A stretch of DNA of 44,147 nucleotides from Flammeovirgaceae bacterium BBD 1991-12. GTDB lineage: Bacteria > Bacteroidota > Bacteroidia > Cytophagales > Cyclobacteriaceae. The stretch is taken from NCBI GenBank assembly GCA_001657315.1, contig LYSV01000083.1:1-44147 (forward strand), given 5' to 3'. Below the pieces are notes generated by a model that was given only the letters and a program-made list of their open reading frames with translations, was not told the origin of the DNA and did no database searches. Made by a program: the position numbers and the translations under genes. Shown piece after piece: positions 35,776 to 44,147 of the stretch (position 1 is the stretch's first letter; each line of letters opens with the position of its first letter).

Positions 35776-37851
35776 ATGAACATAACCTATCATACGGTTC
35801 TCTGTGTTTTAACTACGCTGGCATTGGTTCTGCAGGTAAGCGCCCAGGACATTCCCGAGTTCCGAAAGAAAGAAGGTACGCGACAGATACACCTTGATTT
35901 CCATACGTCAGAAGCACTGAAGAACATAGGGGAAAAATTTGATAAGAAACAATTCCAAAAAGCTCTCAAGGCAGGTAATGTCAATTCCATCAATGTTTTC
36001 GCCAAAGGACATCATGGCTGGTCGTACTACCCTACCGAAGTCGGAAAGCAACATCCTCACCTCGGGTTTGACCTGCTGGGAGAGCAGATCAAAGCTTGCC
36101 ATGAGATCGGTGTCAGGGTACAGGCCTATTATACCATCGGGTGGTCTGTGAGGGATGCGGAGAAACACCCGGAATGGGTATTCCTTGACGAAAAGGGTAA
36201 AGATGGTTATACCCAGGCCAGATCAGAGGCCAAACCCACCGATCCCATGCCCTGGGGCTGGCCCATGTTGTTCCCTGAAGGCCCCTACCTTGACCTTATT
36301 TTACGCCAGACCGAGGAGTTGGTAAAAAAATATGACCTGGATGGTGTGTGGTATGACATCATACCTTTGAGCACACCCAACTACAATGCATACAGTAAAA
36401 AAGACATGCATGCGAATGGCATTGACCCGGATGATACCAAAGCCGCCAACGACTGGCATATAATGAAAACAAAACGTTTTTTGGAAGAAACACGGAAAAT
36501 GGTCCAAAAGCACAGGCCACATGCCTCGGTTTTCTACAACTGGACTACACATTTACCCTTTCGCAATACGTTTGAGAACAGGCTGTATGAATACAACACT
36601 AAAATTGACCTTGAAGACCTGCCTACGGCCTGGGCAGGCTATGATATTTTTCCTTATCGTGCCAAGTATTTCGCCAACGAAGGCAAACCCATCGTGGCCA
36701 TGAGTGGTAAGTTTCATAAATCATGGGGTGAATTCGGTGGCTTTAAGCATAGGGATGCCATTCGATATGAAGCAGCAGCTATGGTGGCTTTTGGAGCCGC
36801 TGTCAACTTCGGGGATCAGTTGCACCCGTCCGGCCTTATGGAAATGGCTACTTATGAAAACATTGGGTATGCCTACGATTATGTGGAGAAGATTGAAGAC
36901 TATGGCGTGGGAGCAGATCATGAAGCTGCGGTAGGGTTTTGGTTTACACAAAATGATTCCAATGATCAGGGTACCGTACGCATGCTGCTGGAAAATCAGA
37001 TCAATTTTGTCGTGGCCAATAATCTGAAAGACGGGTCACAGTTGCAGGCTATTGTTATTCCGGGGCAGGTAAAGCTGTCAGATGAAGAAGTAAAAAGACT
37101 GCAGGCCTTTCAGAGTACGGGTGGTAAATTGCTGGTTATGGCTCAGGGGGCCTTTGATCCTCAGAGGCAGGCCTTTCAGTTGGATCTCGGAGTGCAGTAC
37201 CTTGGCGACGCCCGTTATGATATTGACTACCTGCATGTGGAAGATCCTGCTTCTCCGGATCTCGTAAATTCACCATTTCTGAACTACCAGTCCGGGATCA
37301 GGGTCAGGCCGGAGGATAATGCCAGGATCATGGCCACTATCAGAGAGCCTTATTTCAGCAGGACATGGGAGCATTTTAGCTCTCACGCCAATACACCCTA
37401 TCAATTGGTCAAAGCAGAACATCCGGGAGTGGTAAAATCAGGCAACACCATTTACATCGCTCATGAGCTGGATAAGATGTATTTTGAACATGGTGCCAGA
37501 GTACACAGGGAGCTGTTCATGGAAGCTCTCAGTGCCCTGAAGGTAGAGCCCATAGTGAAGGTAGATATGCCCAGCCTTGGCAGGATCAATCTGCTGCACC
37601 AGCCCGACCGGAAGAGGTATGTACTGCACCTTCTGTACGCAGCGCCCATTCAGCGTGGGAGTGTGAGCGTAATCGAAGATCTTGTGCCTCTGTACAATGT
37701 ACCAGTGGAATTTGATCCCCGGAAAAAAGTAGAAAAGATATATACTATTCCGGATATGAAGTTCCTTGATTTCAATGATGATGGTCAAAAGATCAGGCTG
37801 ACGATCCCCGAATTTACCGGTCATACAGCTGTGGTTTTTGAATATAATTAG
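35776..37851 (+). CDS. GHL6-type putative glycoside hydrolase with trimerisation-like domain
   Basis: A 691-residue exported protein (signal peptide about 1-23, cleavage after VSA). The N-terminal TIM barrel (about 35-350) has the hypothetical glycosyl hydrolase 6 pattern: RQIHLDFHTSEALKNIGEKF, NVFAKGHHGWSYYPT, YYTIGWSVRDAEKHPEW and LDGVWYDI. The middle part (about 390-520) resembles the GATase-like beta-galactosidase trimerisation domain (AIVIPGQVKLSDEEVKRLQA, then GGKLLVMAQGAF). The C-terminal region is a beta-sandwich. It lies 27 bp before the FucP-like transporter, so a fucosidase-like or other role liberating the sugar imported by FucP is a reasonable inference. The reaction is not established by sequence. 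Confidence 0.78.
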   Translation: MNITYHTVLCVLTTLALVLQVSAQDIPEFRKKEGTRQIHLDFHTSEALKNIGEKFDKKQFQKALKAGNVNSINVFAKGHHGWSYYPTEVGKQHPHLGFDLLGEQIKACHEIGVRVQAYYTIGWSVRDAEKHPEWVFLDEKGKDGYTQARSEAKPTDPMPWGWPMLFPEGPYLDLILRQTEELVKKYDLDGVWYDIIPLSTPNYNAYSKKDMHANGIDPDDTKAANDWHIMKTKRFLEETRKMVQKHRPHASVFYNWTTHLPFRNTFENRLYEYNTKIDLEDLPTAWAGYDIFPYRAKYFANEGKPIVAMSGKFHKSWGEFGGFKHRDAIRYEAAAMVAFGAAVNFGDQLHPSGLMEMATYENIGYAYDYVEKIEDYGVGADHEAAVGFWFTQNDSNDQGTVRMLLENQINFVVANNLKDGSQLQAIVIPGQVKLSDEEVKRLQAFQSTGGKLLVMAQGAFDPQRQAFQLDLGVQYLGDARYDIDYLHVEDPASPDLVNSPFLNYQSGIRVRPEDNARIMATIREPYFSRTWEHFSSHANTPYQLVKAEHPGVVKSGNTIYIAHELDKMYFEHGARVHRELFMEALSALKVEPIVKVDMPSLGRINLLHQPDRKRYVLHLLYAAPIQRGSVSVIEDLVPLYNVPVEFDPRKKVEKIYTIPDMKFLDFNDDGQKIRLTIPEFTGHTAVVFEYN

Positions 37852-37878
37852 GCTGCTGCCGGAAAATTTCTGTGAGCT

Positions 37879-39228
37879 ATGAACAACCCTGATCGCAACA
37901 ACAGCAAACCCACCCTGGTAGAACCCAGGCTGCTCATTCCCTTTATTGCAGTCACTTCTATGTTTTTTTTGTGGGGCGTACCCAATGATCTCACCAACCC
38001 CATGGTATCGGCTTTCAAAAAGATCATGCCGGAACTCTCCAATTTTGAGGCAGCGCTGGTCCAGCTGGCCTTTTATGGTGGCTATGGCACCATGGCCATT
38101 CCGGCGGCCCTGTTCATAAGAAAATACAGTTACAAGTCCGGCATACTTCTCGGACTGGCACTTTATGCCGCCGGTGCGTTGCTCTTTTATCCGGCAGCAA
38201 CTTTTGAGAAATTTACATTCTTTCTGCTTTCACTGTACGTACTTACCTTCGGCCTTGCTTTTCTTGAAACCACTGCAAATCCCTTTATTCTTGCCCTTGG
38301 CGACAGACGTACGGCCACACAACGGCTCAATTTGTCACAAGCCTTTAATCCTGTCGGTAGTCTTACAGGCATGGCTATCGCCCAACTCGTCATTATTGAC
38401 GCCCTTCGTTCCGATGATTATACGGAACAGGTGTATCAGGCGCTACCTGTTGCAGAGGTGGCACTTATCCGGCAGCAGGACCTCAACATTATCAGCAATG
38501 TATATGCTGGCCTGGGATTCATGATCATCATAGTTTTTGTATTGATACTTTTTGTGAAAATCCCTGGAAAAGCTGAAAAGAGTGAGCTCACGCTGAGTCA
38601 GAGTTTCACTACGCTTCTCAAAAACAAGCGATACTATGAAGGGGTGATCGCCCAGACCTTTTATGTAGGAACGCAGATCATGTGCTGGACTTTCATCTTC
38701 CAGTATGTGGACAACATTAACAGTCGGCTTCCGGAAGAAGAACATCTCACCGCCACATGGTACAACATGGCCGCTATGGTATCATTCCTTTGCAGTCGCT
38801 GGATATGCACATGGCTTTTCAAATATATCCGCCCCGCAAAGCTTATGCTCATTTTTGCCATAGCCGGAGTGGCTTTCACCGTGGGTACGGTTTTACTCAC
38901 CGGTTTGGCAGGTTTGTATTGTCTGGTGGCCATTTCCGTAACCATGTCGTTGATGTTCCCAACGATCTATGGTATCGCATTGTATGATATGGGTGAGGAG
39001 GCGAAGCTGGGTTCGGCAGGATTGGTGATGGGCATTGTAGGAGGAGCGCTGCTGCCGCCACTACAGGGAAAGATCCTTGACTGGGGTGGCCCCGGTTTCA
39101 ACGATGTGCAGGTGCTGGGGTTTATTGACGAGGTCAATTTTTCCTTTGTACTGCCCTTGATAGGACTTTCTGTTGTGGCTGTCTACAGCTACCGGTCGTT
39201 ACACATTTCAGATCATAACCAAAGATAA
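37879..39228 (+). CDS. fucP: MFS sugar/H+ symporter, L-fucose permease (FucP) family
   Basis: A 449-residue inner-membrane transporter with about twelve membrane helices. Family-typical stretches: FIAVTSMFFLWGVPNDLTNP, VQLAFYGGYGTMAIPAALF, FGLAFLETTANPFILALGD, RLNLSQAFNPVGSLTGM and MSLMFPTIYGIAL. They match the L-fucose:H+ symporter group, which also includes glucose/galactose transporters. The L-fucose isomerase gene begins 25 bp downstream, which supports fucose as the cargo. Window-end kinase and aldolase genes for fucose are not present here. Confidence 0.9.
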   Translation: MNNPDRNNSKPTLVEPRLLIPFIAVTSMFFLWGVPNDLTNPMVSAFKKIMPELSNFEAALVQLAFYGGYGTMAIPAALFIRKYSYKSGILLGLALYAAGALLFYPAATFEKFTFFLLSLYVLTFGLAFLETTANPFILALGDRRTATQRLNLSQAFNPVGSLTGMAIAQLVIIDALRSDDYTEQVYQALPVAEVALIRQQDLNIISNVYAGLGFMIIIVFVLILFVKIPGKAEKSELTLSQSFTTLLKNKRYYEGVIAQTFYVGTQIMCWTFIFQYVDNINSRLPEEEHLTATWYNMAAMVSFLCSRWICTWLFKYIRPAKLMLIFAIAGVAFTVGTVLLTGLAGLYCLVAISVTMSLMFPTIYGIALYDMGEEAKLGSAGLVMGIVGGALLPPLQGKILDWGGPGFNDVQVLGFIDEVNFSFVLPLIGLSVVAVYSYRSLHISDHNQR

Positions 39229-39253
39229 TACAGTGTTGAAAAAATCAGTTCAT

Positions 39254-40957
39254 ATGCCGGCCACGAGGTTGAATTCTGATAGCCTGGAAGGACCTGACCT
39301 GCCGGTCATAGGTGTATTCGCCACCTGTGATCCCCGTATTGACACGGATTCCCGCACCCGGGCCGCCAATATCGTTAAAATGGCGGCAGATCAGATCACA
39401 GGAAAAATAGTTACTCCTGCCAAAATGCCGGTGCCCGTAGTTTATTCGGATATTCTTGTAGATGGAGAAAAGCAGGCCGATGTAGTGGCCGCGCAGTTTA
39501 AGAAAGCGGGGGTTGGTATCATTGTTTGTGTTCCTGATACCTGGTCGTTCCCGCAGTTGACCGTCATGTCATTACTGGCTCATTTTCCGCCCGACACTCC
39601 TTTTAATTTTACAACCGGCAACAGCGGCCCCCGACCCGGAGTAGTGTTCACCCATGCTACGGGCGGGGCACTTGCACAGTCCGGCAGGTTGATACATATC
39701 AATGTGGGCAGCTGGGCAGATAATGGAGCAGATCCCGTTATGAGCGATAAGACAAGGGAAGCGCTGATTGACTGGTGCTATGCGGCCGTCACCTTTCAAG
39801 CACTAAGGGGAAAACGGGTAGTGGTATTCGGCCACGATTCCATGGGGATGGAAACAGCTCTGCCTCATGTATCGGCCACAAGGAATCATTTTGGGTTGGA
39901 AATCACGCGTATGGATATGAAATTCCTGGCGGACCTGCTTCAGAATAAGTCTTACGACGAGGCAGAGTTGAAAAAACTCCGTACCTGGCTGGAAGTGGGT
40001 TCAGCGGGAATTGAATTGCCCACTACGGAAGACAGTGAAAATCTGAATAAAAGCCTGGCACTTTACCTGATCGTAAGAGACCTGATGAAGGAACTTAATG
40101 CGGTAGGAGGAGGATTTATGAGTCAGTTGGAATGGGGCTCCGATCCTCGTGGTATACCTCTTCCGGTAGCGGATATTATGGAGTCGCTTTTCAATTCTAC
40201 CTTTGACCATAACGGACCCAAGGAGGTGATCCCCTATGCTACCGAGGCAGATGTACAGGCGCTGCTGACCCAGTTGTTCATGACCTGGCTTTCAGGAGGC
40301 CACCCTCCCTTATTCATGGATTTCAGAAAAGTTTGGGAACCTTCCGAGATAAAAGGTTTTGCCGAAGCAAAGGGCATCAGCCTGGGCGGTAATACAAAGT
40401 GGGAAGAAAGAGGCTTTGTAGACGGTGTCAACTCAGGGTCCGCCTCTTTTGACTGGGCCGGATTGCCTGGCACCCCCACCAAAGAGCTTCTCAGCAGGAT
40501 AACCTTTCCCAAGGCTGTGGATTACTTTTCCTACCTGGGTAACTCCATACATTTCAAATCGCCGGAAGGTATAAAAGGCATAGCTGCAAGGCTGGCATAC
40601 AGCTCGCTGTCCGGTATGTTTTCCATGGTGTGGGATGAAGCGGAGACCGTGCTGCCACCGGAACCACTGGCACAGGCGGTATGTGAAACTGCCAACCCCA
40701 CATGGCCTCATACCTTTGTGCTGCCACGGCATGCGACGATGACGGAATACAAGCATTACGCTCCCGCCAACCATTTTCATATGACGTGGAACCTGAAAAG
40801 AGCCCGGCTGCAGTACTGGATGGATATGGCCAACGTACTTTCGGTAACGCCATGGGCTGCGAAACCTGAGTTTGAGGAAGGTGCCGACAGGCCCGTGCCT
40901 CTGCTATACCTTATCAATGGTGGGGAAGATCAGACAAAGTTGATGAGAAGAAGATAA
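39254..40957 (+). CDS. fucI: L-fucose isomerase
   Basis: Converts L-fucose to L-fuculose (and often D-arabinose to D-ribulose) in the cytoplasm with a Mn2+ cofactor. The start at 39254 (ATG, MPATRLNSDS) gives 567 residues, near the 591 of E. coli FucI; a GTG at 39233 or TTG at 39236 would add six or seven residues. Family regions: PVIGVFATCDPRIDTDSRTR, VPDTWSFPQL, FNFTTGNSGPRPGVVFTHA, QLEWGSDPRGIPLPVADIME, FMDFRKVWEP and HATMTEYKHYAPANHFHMTW, which supply the expected acidic and His metal ligands. It is 25 bp after fucP. The next gene is convergent, so the PUL transcription unit probably ends here. Confidence 0.93.
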   Translation: MPATRLNSDSLEGPDLPVIGVFATCDPRIDTDSRTRAANIVKMAADQITGKIVTPAKMPVPVVYSDILVDGEKQADVVAAQFKKAGVGIIVCVPDTWSFPQLTVMSLLAHFPPDTPFNFTTGNSGPRPGVVFTHATGGALAQSGRLIHINVGSWADNGADPVMSDKTREALIDWCYAAVTFQALRGKRVVVFGHDSMGMETALPHVSATRNHFGLEITRMDMKFLADLLQNKSYDEAELKKLRTWLEVGSAGIELPTTEDSENLNKSLALYLIVRDLMKELNAVGGGFMSQLEWGSDPRGIPLPVADIMESLFNSTFDHNGPKEVIPYATEADVQALLTQLFMTWLSGGHPPLFMDFRKVWEPSEIKGFAEAKGISLGGNTKWEERGFVDGVNSGSASFDWAGLPGTPTKELLSRITFPKAVDYFSYLGNSIHFKSPEGIKGIAARLAYSSLSGMFSMVWDEAETVLPPEPLAQAVCETANPTWPHTFVLPRHATMTEYKHYAPANHFHMTWNLKRARLQYWMDMANVLSVTPWAAKPEFEEGADRPVPLLYLINGGEDQTKLMRRR

Positions 40958-41006
40958 GCCACGATAATCCATTGAAATAGCTGCAGGACGTGGCAGAACA
41001 TTGCTG

Positions 41007-41468
41007 TCAGAACAGACGCTCGTCAATAACAAACGGATCAATACATTCTTCAATAGAGGTAAGGTCGTGATCTGGGTGTGATGGGTTCAGAAGGAAGTTA
41101 AATTCATCTGATACTATAGCTGAGGGCACTTTAAGCACATAGGCCTTGTTTCCCGTCAGAAACCGTTCCCCCATATTTTGTGTCGATTGTGGTGTGTATG
41201 TTTTTTCCTGCCAATCATGCGGCAACGCTCCTTGTTCCAATGTTTCAGGGTCAGTTCCGGGGTTTATTCGAATTTTGACAAGACATACTGCTTTTGTTGA
41301 AAGAACATGAAGGTTGTGGACTAAATACTCCAGATACGCCAATGAAGTGCTGCCGGCTGTATACACCATAGGCATTCCCCGGGGGTTCCATCTGCCTCCG
41401 TAGAGTGCTGCACCCTGGCCCGAAAGATCGTGAGCATATTTTTGATTACAAATACGGTAAAGTAGCAT
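41007..41468 (-). CDS. RES-domain toxin (MbcT/ParT-like)
   Basis: A 153-residue toxin of the RES family. The core motif runs LYRICNQKYAHDLSGQGAAL then YGGRWNPRG, with conserved R5, R26 and E47 (LAYLEYLVH) and S116 (KVPSAIVSDE, then NFLLNPSHPDH). Characterised RES toxins consume NAD+ or modify related nucleotides. Its ATG overlaps the antitoxin stop as TAATG, giving tight translational coupling. The pair lies between the convergent end of the fucose genes and the esterase genes. Confidence 0.92.
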   Translation of the reverse strand: MLLYRICNQKYAHDLSGQGAALYGGRWNPRGMPMVYTAGSTSLAYLEYLVHNLHVLSTKAVCLVKIRINPGTDPETLEQGALPHDWQEKTYTPQSTQNMGERFLTGNKAYVLKVPSAIVSDEFNFLLNPSHPDHDLTSIEECIDPFVIDERLF

Positions 41469-41890
41469 TACGCCAGTATGCCATGCTCTATCCGACCTAT
41501 TTCATCCAGTAGTCTCCTTATACCAAAACTATTGACAAGAAGAGATTTCGGTATTATGCCTCCAAGGGCAACGTTGTTGGTATCCATCCAGCGATAAAAT
41601 CCCTCTCCAAAAACATGGAGTCCTTTCCCGTAAACCTCTTCTATTTCCAATATTTTTTCAGTTACGCTGGTATTGAATTCGGTTTTTCGCTTATAGGTAT
41701 CCATCGATATAGGTATAATAGCGATCAGTTCATTGAGTGTTAGCCTTGAAGTCTTTAGCAAATGTTTAATGTAATTTTTTGATACAGAACGGGTAGCCAG
41801 GGTATAATAATTAACTTGTCCGTAGGCTGAAGCAGGTTCATTCAATACTTCTGTATTTTCGTTGGCTATGTGGTAGGGTTTTTTTCTCAT
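41468..41890 (-). CDS. Xre/MbcA-ParS-type antitoxin (DUF2384 C-terminus)
   Basis: A 140-residue antitoxin partner of the RES toxin. I start it at the ATG at 41890 (MRKKPYH); a frame to 41905 adds five residues that lie inside the operator. An N-terminal helix-turn-helix (about 40-85; KNYIKHLLKTSRLTLNELIA) is followed by the DUF2384-type toxin-binding part (EKILEIEEVYGKGLHVFG, FYRWMDTNNVALGGIIPKSL, FGIRRLLDEIGRIEHG). It normally represses its own operon. A short dyad overlaps the promoter just before the start codon. Confidence 0.9.
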   Translation of the reverse strand: MRKKPYHIANENTEVLNEPASAYGQVNYYTLATRSVSKNYIKHLLKTSRLTLNELIAIIPISMDTYKRKTEFNTSVTEKILEIEEVYGKGLHVFGEGFYRWMDTNNVALGGIIPKSLLVNSFGIRRLLDEIGRIEHGILA

Positions 41891-41891
41891 G

Positions 41892-41905
41892 GTGTAAATA
41901 TACAC
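41892..41905 (-). promoter_or_regulatory. Operator/promoter dyad of the RES-Xre operon
   Basis: GTGTAAATATACAC (arms GTGTA and TACAC) ends one base before the antitoxin ATG. On the minus strand the same bases read TATATTTA, a near match to the Bacteroidota -7 box. A start site at the usual distance would give an mRNA with almost no leader, and a repressor on the dyad would cover the promoter. Confidence 0.55.
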
Positions 41906-42047
41906 TTTTTTTGTTGTAATTTCATACTATATCCTGCTTAATTCCCGGTCACTTCTTAGCTTAAGGTATATGTAGAAGTGTGGGATTTGATGGGCAACGG
42001 ATTGATTGTGTCAGGGGATAAGTGATTGTGTTCCCTTGGGTATCTGC

Positions 42048-43958
42048 TTATTCATCCGTTCTGAACGGACATGCAGGTAGACCTTCCCTGTTATACAAAT
42101 TCACCTCTCCCGGATTGGTAGCCCATGCGTAGCGTACGTGCTGTGGGTTTATTACTTTATCTGACCAAACGCGTACTCTGTCAGACTCAATTTTAGCCCA
42201 TGCCCATTGAAACACACCGTCTTTTCCACAAATGGTAAAGCCTTTCAGGAATCCATACTTGTCGGTGGTCATCAATCCTGAGCCTTTGTGATCAAAATCA
42301 AGCAGTAGCGATTGCCCTTCCCGGATCATGGATTTATACAAAGGCCCGGAATATACAAGGTCCTCATTGTAGGCCATTTTTCTAGCTGCAAGCGAGAGCC
42401 TGTACCCCACTTCCTGCTTATTGTCAGGATGAATATTGTCCGCCTCACCAATATCAATGACTACAACCTGCGCTGTCTTGGGCAAACTGAGGGCGGCAGT
42501 CTGGGATTCCCTCAGCACGGACCAGGTACCCTCCATAGGTACTTTATCTTCAGCAGTAAAGTTGGCCAGCTGAGCCCATAAAAAAGGAACCCCTCTGGAA
42601 ACCCACCTTTCCCTCCAGTCATTGATCAGCGAGGTAAACAATTCCCTGTATTGGTAAGCGTCCTCCATACCTGTGGCGTTGGATGTGCCCTGATACCAGA
42701 TAATCCCCTTGATGGGAAAATCATGCAATGGATGGATCATCTTGTTATACAGTATCATGAGGGTTTTGTTCTCAGAGATACCTGACCCTGTTAATTCCGT
42801 TACCTGATGTACCCGGAATTGCCAGTCACCGGTAAGTGTAATGTTACCTTTGACAGATCGGTAGTAAAGGCGATCAGGTTCTCCATACAGGCCTCCGCCG
42901 TAAAGTACATCCTCTACACGGATCAGGATTACATTCCTGCCTTCATGCAGCACTTCAGGACCTGCTTTATAGGTTCTGTAAGCGTCCCATTGAGAGGTTT
43001 GACCTACAGGATTTCCATTTACCCATGTGTGATCTGAGTCGTCTATTTTTCCCAGGCGCAGGGTAATGCCCGATGCGGCTTCTTCTGCGGAAAGTGTGAT
43101 GATCCTGCGAAGGTAAGCTACACCATTCATGCCCGGGTACCCGGCATGCTCCCACAGGCCTGGCAGCTCCATGGTTTTCCAGCCGCTTGCATCAAAATCA
43201 ACCCGATGAGCCTGTTCAATTTCGGCGCTATCTGCCAAAGGATAAATGCGTGACTCGATTTCCCGGATCTCATCCAGCCTTTTCTTTTTATTCAACCTCA
43301 CCAGGCTGACGGCGTCTCCCTCTACATATTTCTTCAAGGCCTCAGCGCTCATCCATGGTTCTATACGACTACCTCCCCATGTGGAATTTAACAGACCAAT
43401 GGGCACATCGATCTGTTTGCGCAGCTCTTTGGCAAAATAGTAACCCAAAGCTGTAAAACTCCCGGTATTTTTCGGATCATTTACAGCCCATGCCGATGAG
43501 TCCAGGTGTTGCTCCGGAAATACACTCCACGTCAGTGGAACCTTGAAATGTCTGATCATCGTGTCATCCGCCTCTTCAATATCAATCTTTGTGGATGGAA
43601 ATCTTGCCATTTCCCACTCCATATTTGATTGCCCACCACATAGCCACACATCACCTATGAGAATATTGGTCAGCCAAATGGAGTCTGCTTTGCAGGTTAT
43701 GGACATCTCATAGGGCCCTCCTGCCTCTATAGCAGGTATCTTCACCTTCCATTTTCCTGCTCCATCTGTTTCTACAGAATAATCTTTCCCAATAAAACTT
43801 ATTGTGACCTGCTCTTCCATCTCAGCCCGGCCCCATAAATAGATTGGTTGATCTCTCTGAAGCACCATGTTATTGGTGAATAGTTCTGCCACTTGTAGCT
43901 GGGCCTGCAGCAAAACAGACTGACACATTAAAAAAAGCAGGCTCACACGTTTTTTCAT
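42048..43958 (-). CDS. Sialate O-acetylesterase-family (SGNH) carbohydrate esterase
   Basis: A 636-residue exported esterase. The start at 43958 gives a signal peptide (MKKRVSLLFLMCQSVLLQA); the frame to 44027 overlaps the previous gene and is rejected. The SGNH serine motif is GGQSNMEWEM, the middle block is IIWYQGTSNATG, and the C-terminal catalytic Asp/His block is DIGEADNIHPDNKQEVGYRL. A jelly-roll-like domain (about 250-370; VAYLRRIITLSAEEA, ILIRVEDVLYGGG) is inserted as in long family members. Relatives remove acetyl groups from sialic acids, xylan or pectin; beside this PUL, deacetylation of a galacturonan-like glycan is the likeliest role. A paralogue lies 47 bp upstream. Confidence 0.92.
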   Translation of the reverse strand: MKKRVSLLFLMCQSVLLQAQLQVAELFTNNMVLQRDQPIYLWGRAEMEEQVTISFIGKDYSVETDGAGKWKVKIPAIEAGGPYEMSITCKADSIWLTNILIGDVWLCGGQSNMEWEMARFPSTKIDIEEADDTMIRHFKVPLTWSVFPEQHLDSSAWAVNDPKNTGSFTALGYYFAKELRKQIDVPIGLLNSTWGGSRIEPWMSAEALKKYVEGDAVSLVRLNKKKRLDEIREIESRIYPLADSAEIEQAHRVDFDASGWKTMELPGLWEHAGYPGMNGVAYLRRIITLSAEEAASGITLRLGKIDDSDHTWVNGNPVGQTSQWDAYRTYKAGPEVLHEGRNVILIRVEDVLYGGGLYGEPDRLYYRSVKGNITLTGDWQFRVHQVTELTGSGISENKTLMILYNKMIHPLHDFPIKGIIWYQGTSNATGMEDAYQYRELFTSLINDWRERWVSRGVPFLWAQLANFTAEDKVPMEGTWSVLRESQTAALSLPKTAQVVVIDIGEADNIHPDNKQEVGYRLSLAARKMAYNEDLVYSGPLYKSMIREGQSLLLDFDHKGSGLMTTDKYGFLKGFTICGKDGVFQWAWAKIESDRVRVWSDKVINPQHVRYAWATNPGEVNLYNREGLPACPFRTDE

Positions 43959-44005
43959 GGGTTTGATTTCTTGTTTTATCCGGTAAATAGATATCGACTG
44001 ATCAG

Positions 44006-44147
44006 TTAATCCGTTCTGAACGGACACGCGGGCAGGCCCTCCTTATTGTAAAGATTTGCATCCTCGGGATTGGTGGCCCATGCATACCGCACATGCTGTG
44101 GATCAGGTACATCCTTCGACCACACCCTTACCTGCTCCCCTTCGATC
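44006..44147 (-). CDS. Second sialate O-acetylesterase-family gene, C-terminal fragment at window edge
   Basis: Only the last 47 codons are inside the window; the gene continues beyond 44147. The visible tail ([20 protein letters not shown], then LPACPFRTD and stop) is nearly the same as the tail of the following gene, which reads [11 protein letters not shown] and [10 protein letters not shown]. It is therefore a tandem paralogue in the same orientation, and the two are probably co-transcribed. Confidence 0.85.
   Translation of the reverse strand, partial: IEGEQVRVWSKDVPDPQHVRYAWATNPEDANLYNKEGLPACPFRTD

Noticed and set aside
39173-39253. Upstream start of L-fucose isomerase inside the fucP 3' end
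   Set aside because: The extension overlaps fucP by 56 bp and adds sequence unlike the family; ATG 39254, or GTG/TTG at 39233/39236, fits better.
40958-40994. GCCACG ... CGTGGC inverted repeat between convergent fucI and RES genes
   Set aside because: Six-base arms with a 25-base loop and no T-tract are within chance expectation, although a terminator would be expected here.
43959-44027. N-terminal extension of the esterase gene
   Set aside because: It would overlap the stop region of the upstream paralogue and precede the signal peptide.

Overview
This window looks like a chromosome segment of a Bacteroidota bacterium, most likely a Cytophagales (Fulvivirga/Flammeovirga-like) glycan degrader. 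The evidence is a SusC/SusD pair, several other TonB-dependent receptors with carboxypeptidase-like N-terminal domains, a FecI/FecR pair with the DUF4974 architecture, type IX secretion C-terminal domains (type A and CHU_C types), many lipoproteins, few Shine-Dalgarno sites and Bacteroidota-type intergenic palindromes. I see no rRNA, tRNA, CRISPR array, transposase or phage gene.

Layout. (1) 209-2929: a secreted BspA-like leucine-rich-repeat adhesin with a CHU_C tail, flanked by palindromic repeats. (2) 2930-3812: a gene-free stretch with a REP-like composite palindrome and a 21-bp-period minisatellite. (3) 3813-12609, minus strand: a predicted phytate/organic-phosphate scavenging locus: ECF sigma factor, FecR-type anti-sigma factor, a TonB-dependent receptor with an STN signalling domain, a beta-propeller phytase lipoprotein, a purple-acid-phosphatase-like lipoprotein and a further propeller-like lipoprotein. 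A PIN-toxin/DUF6364-antitoxin pair sits between the sigma and anti-sigma genes. (4) 12912-18397, plus strand: histidine kinase, OmpR-type response regulator (preceded by a heptanucleotide repeat) and an Oar-like TonB-dependent receptor. They are followed by a DUF885 metallopeptidase-like gene whose lipoprotein signal is cut off by an in-frame TAG.

(5) 20324-40957: a polysaccharide utilization locus. A divergent AraC-family regulator faces SusC, SusD, a FnIII-FISUMP surface lipoprotein, a GH30-like T9SS protein, a giant twin-beta-helix/FnIII T9SS protein, a GH28 polygalacturonase-like enzyme, a GHL6-type glycosidase, an FucP-like sugar/H+ symporter and L-fucose isomerase. A perfect 21-bp-spaced direct repeat upstream of susC is a good AraC operator candidate. 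(6) 41007-41890: a RES/Xre (MbcT/MbcA-like) toxin-antitoxin operon. (7) 42048-44147: two tandem sialate-O-acetylesterase-family esterases, the upstream one cut by the window edge.

Read together, the PUL plus esterases suggest import and breakdown of a fucosylated, O-acetylated, galacturonan-like polymer. No sulfatase is present, which argues against sulfated fucan. The most unusual points are a GH30-fold protein lacking both catalytic glutamates, the minisatellite open in a 7-codon period on its minus strand, the amber codon after the DUF885 lipobox, the toxin-antitoxin module splitting fecI from fecR in a phytate operon, and the phased direct repeat at the susC promoter.
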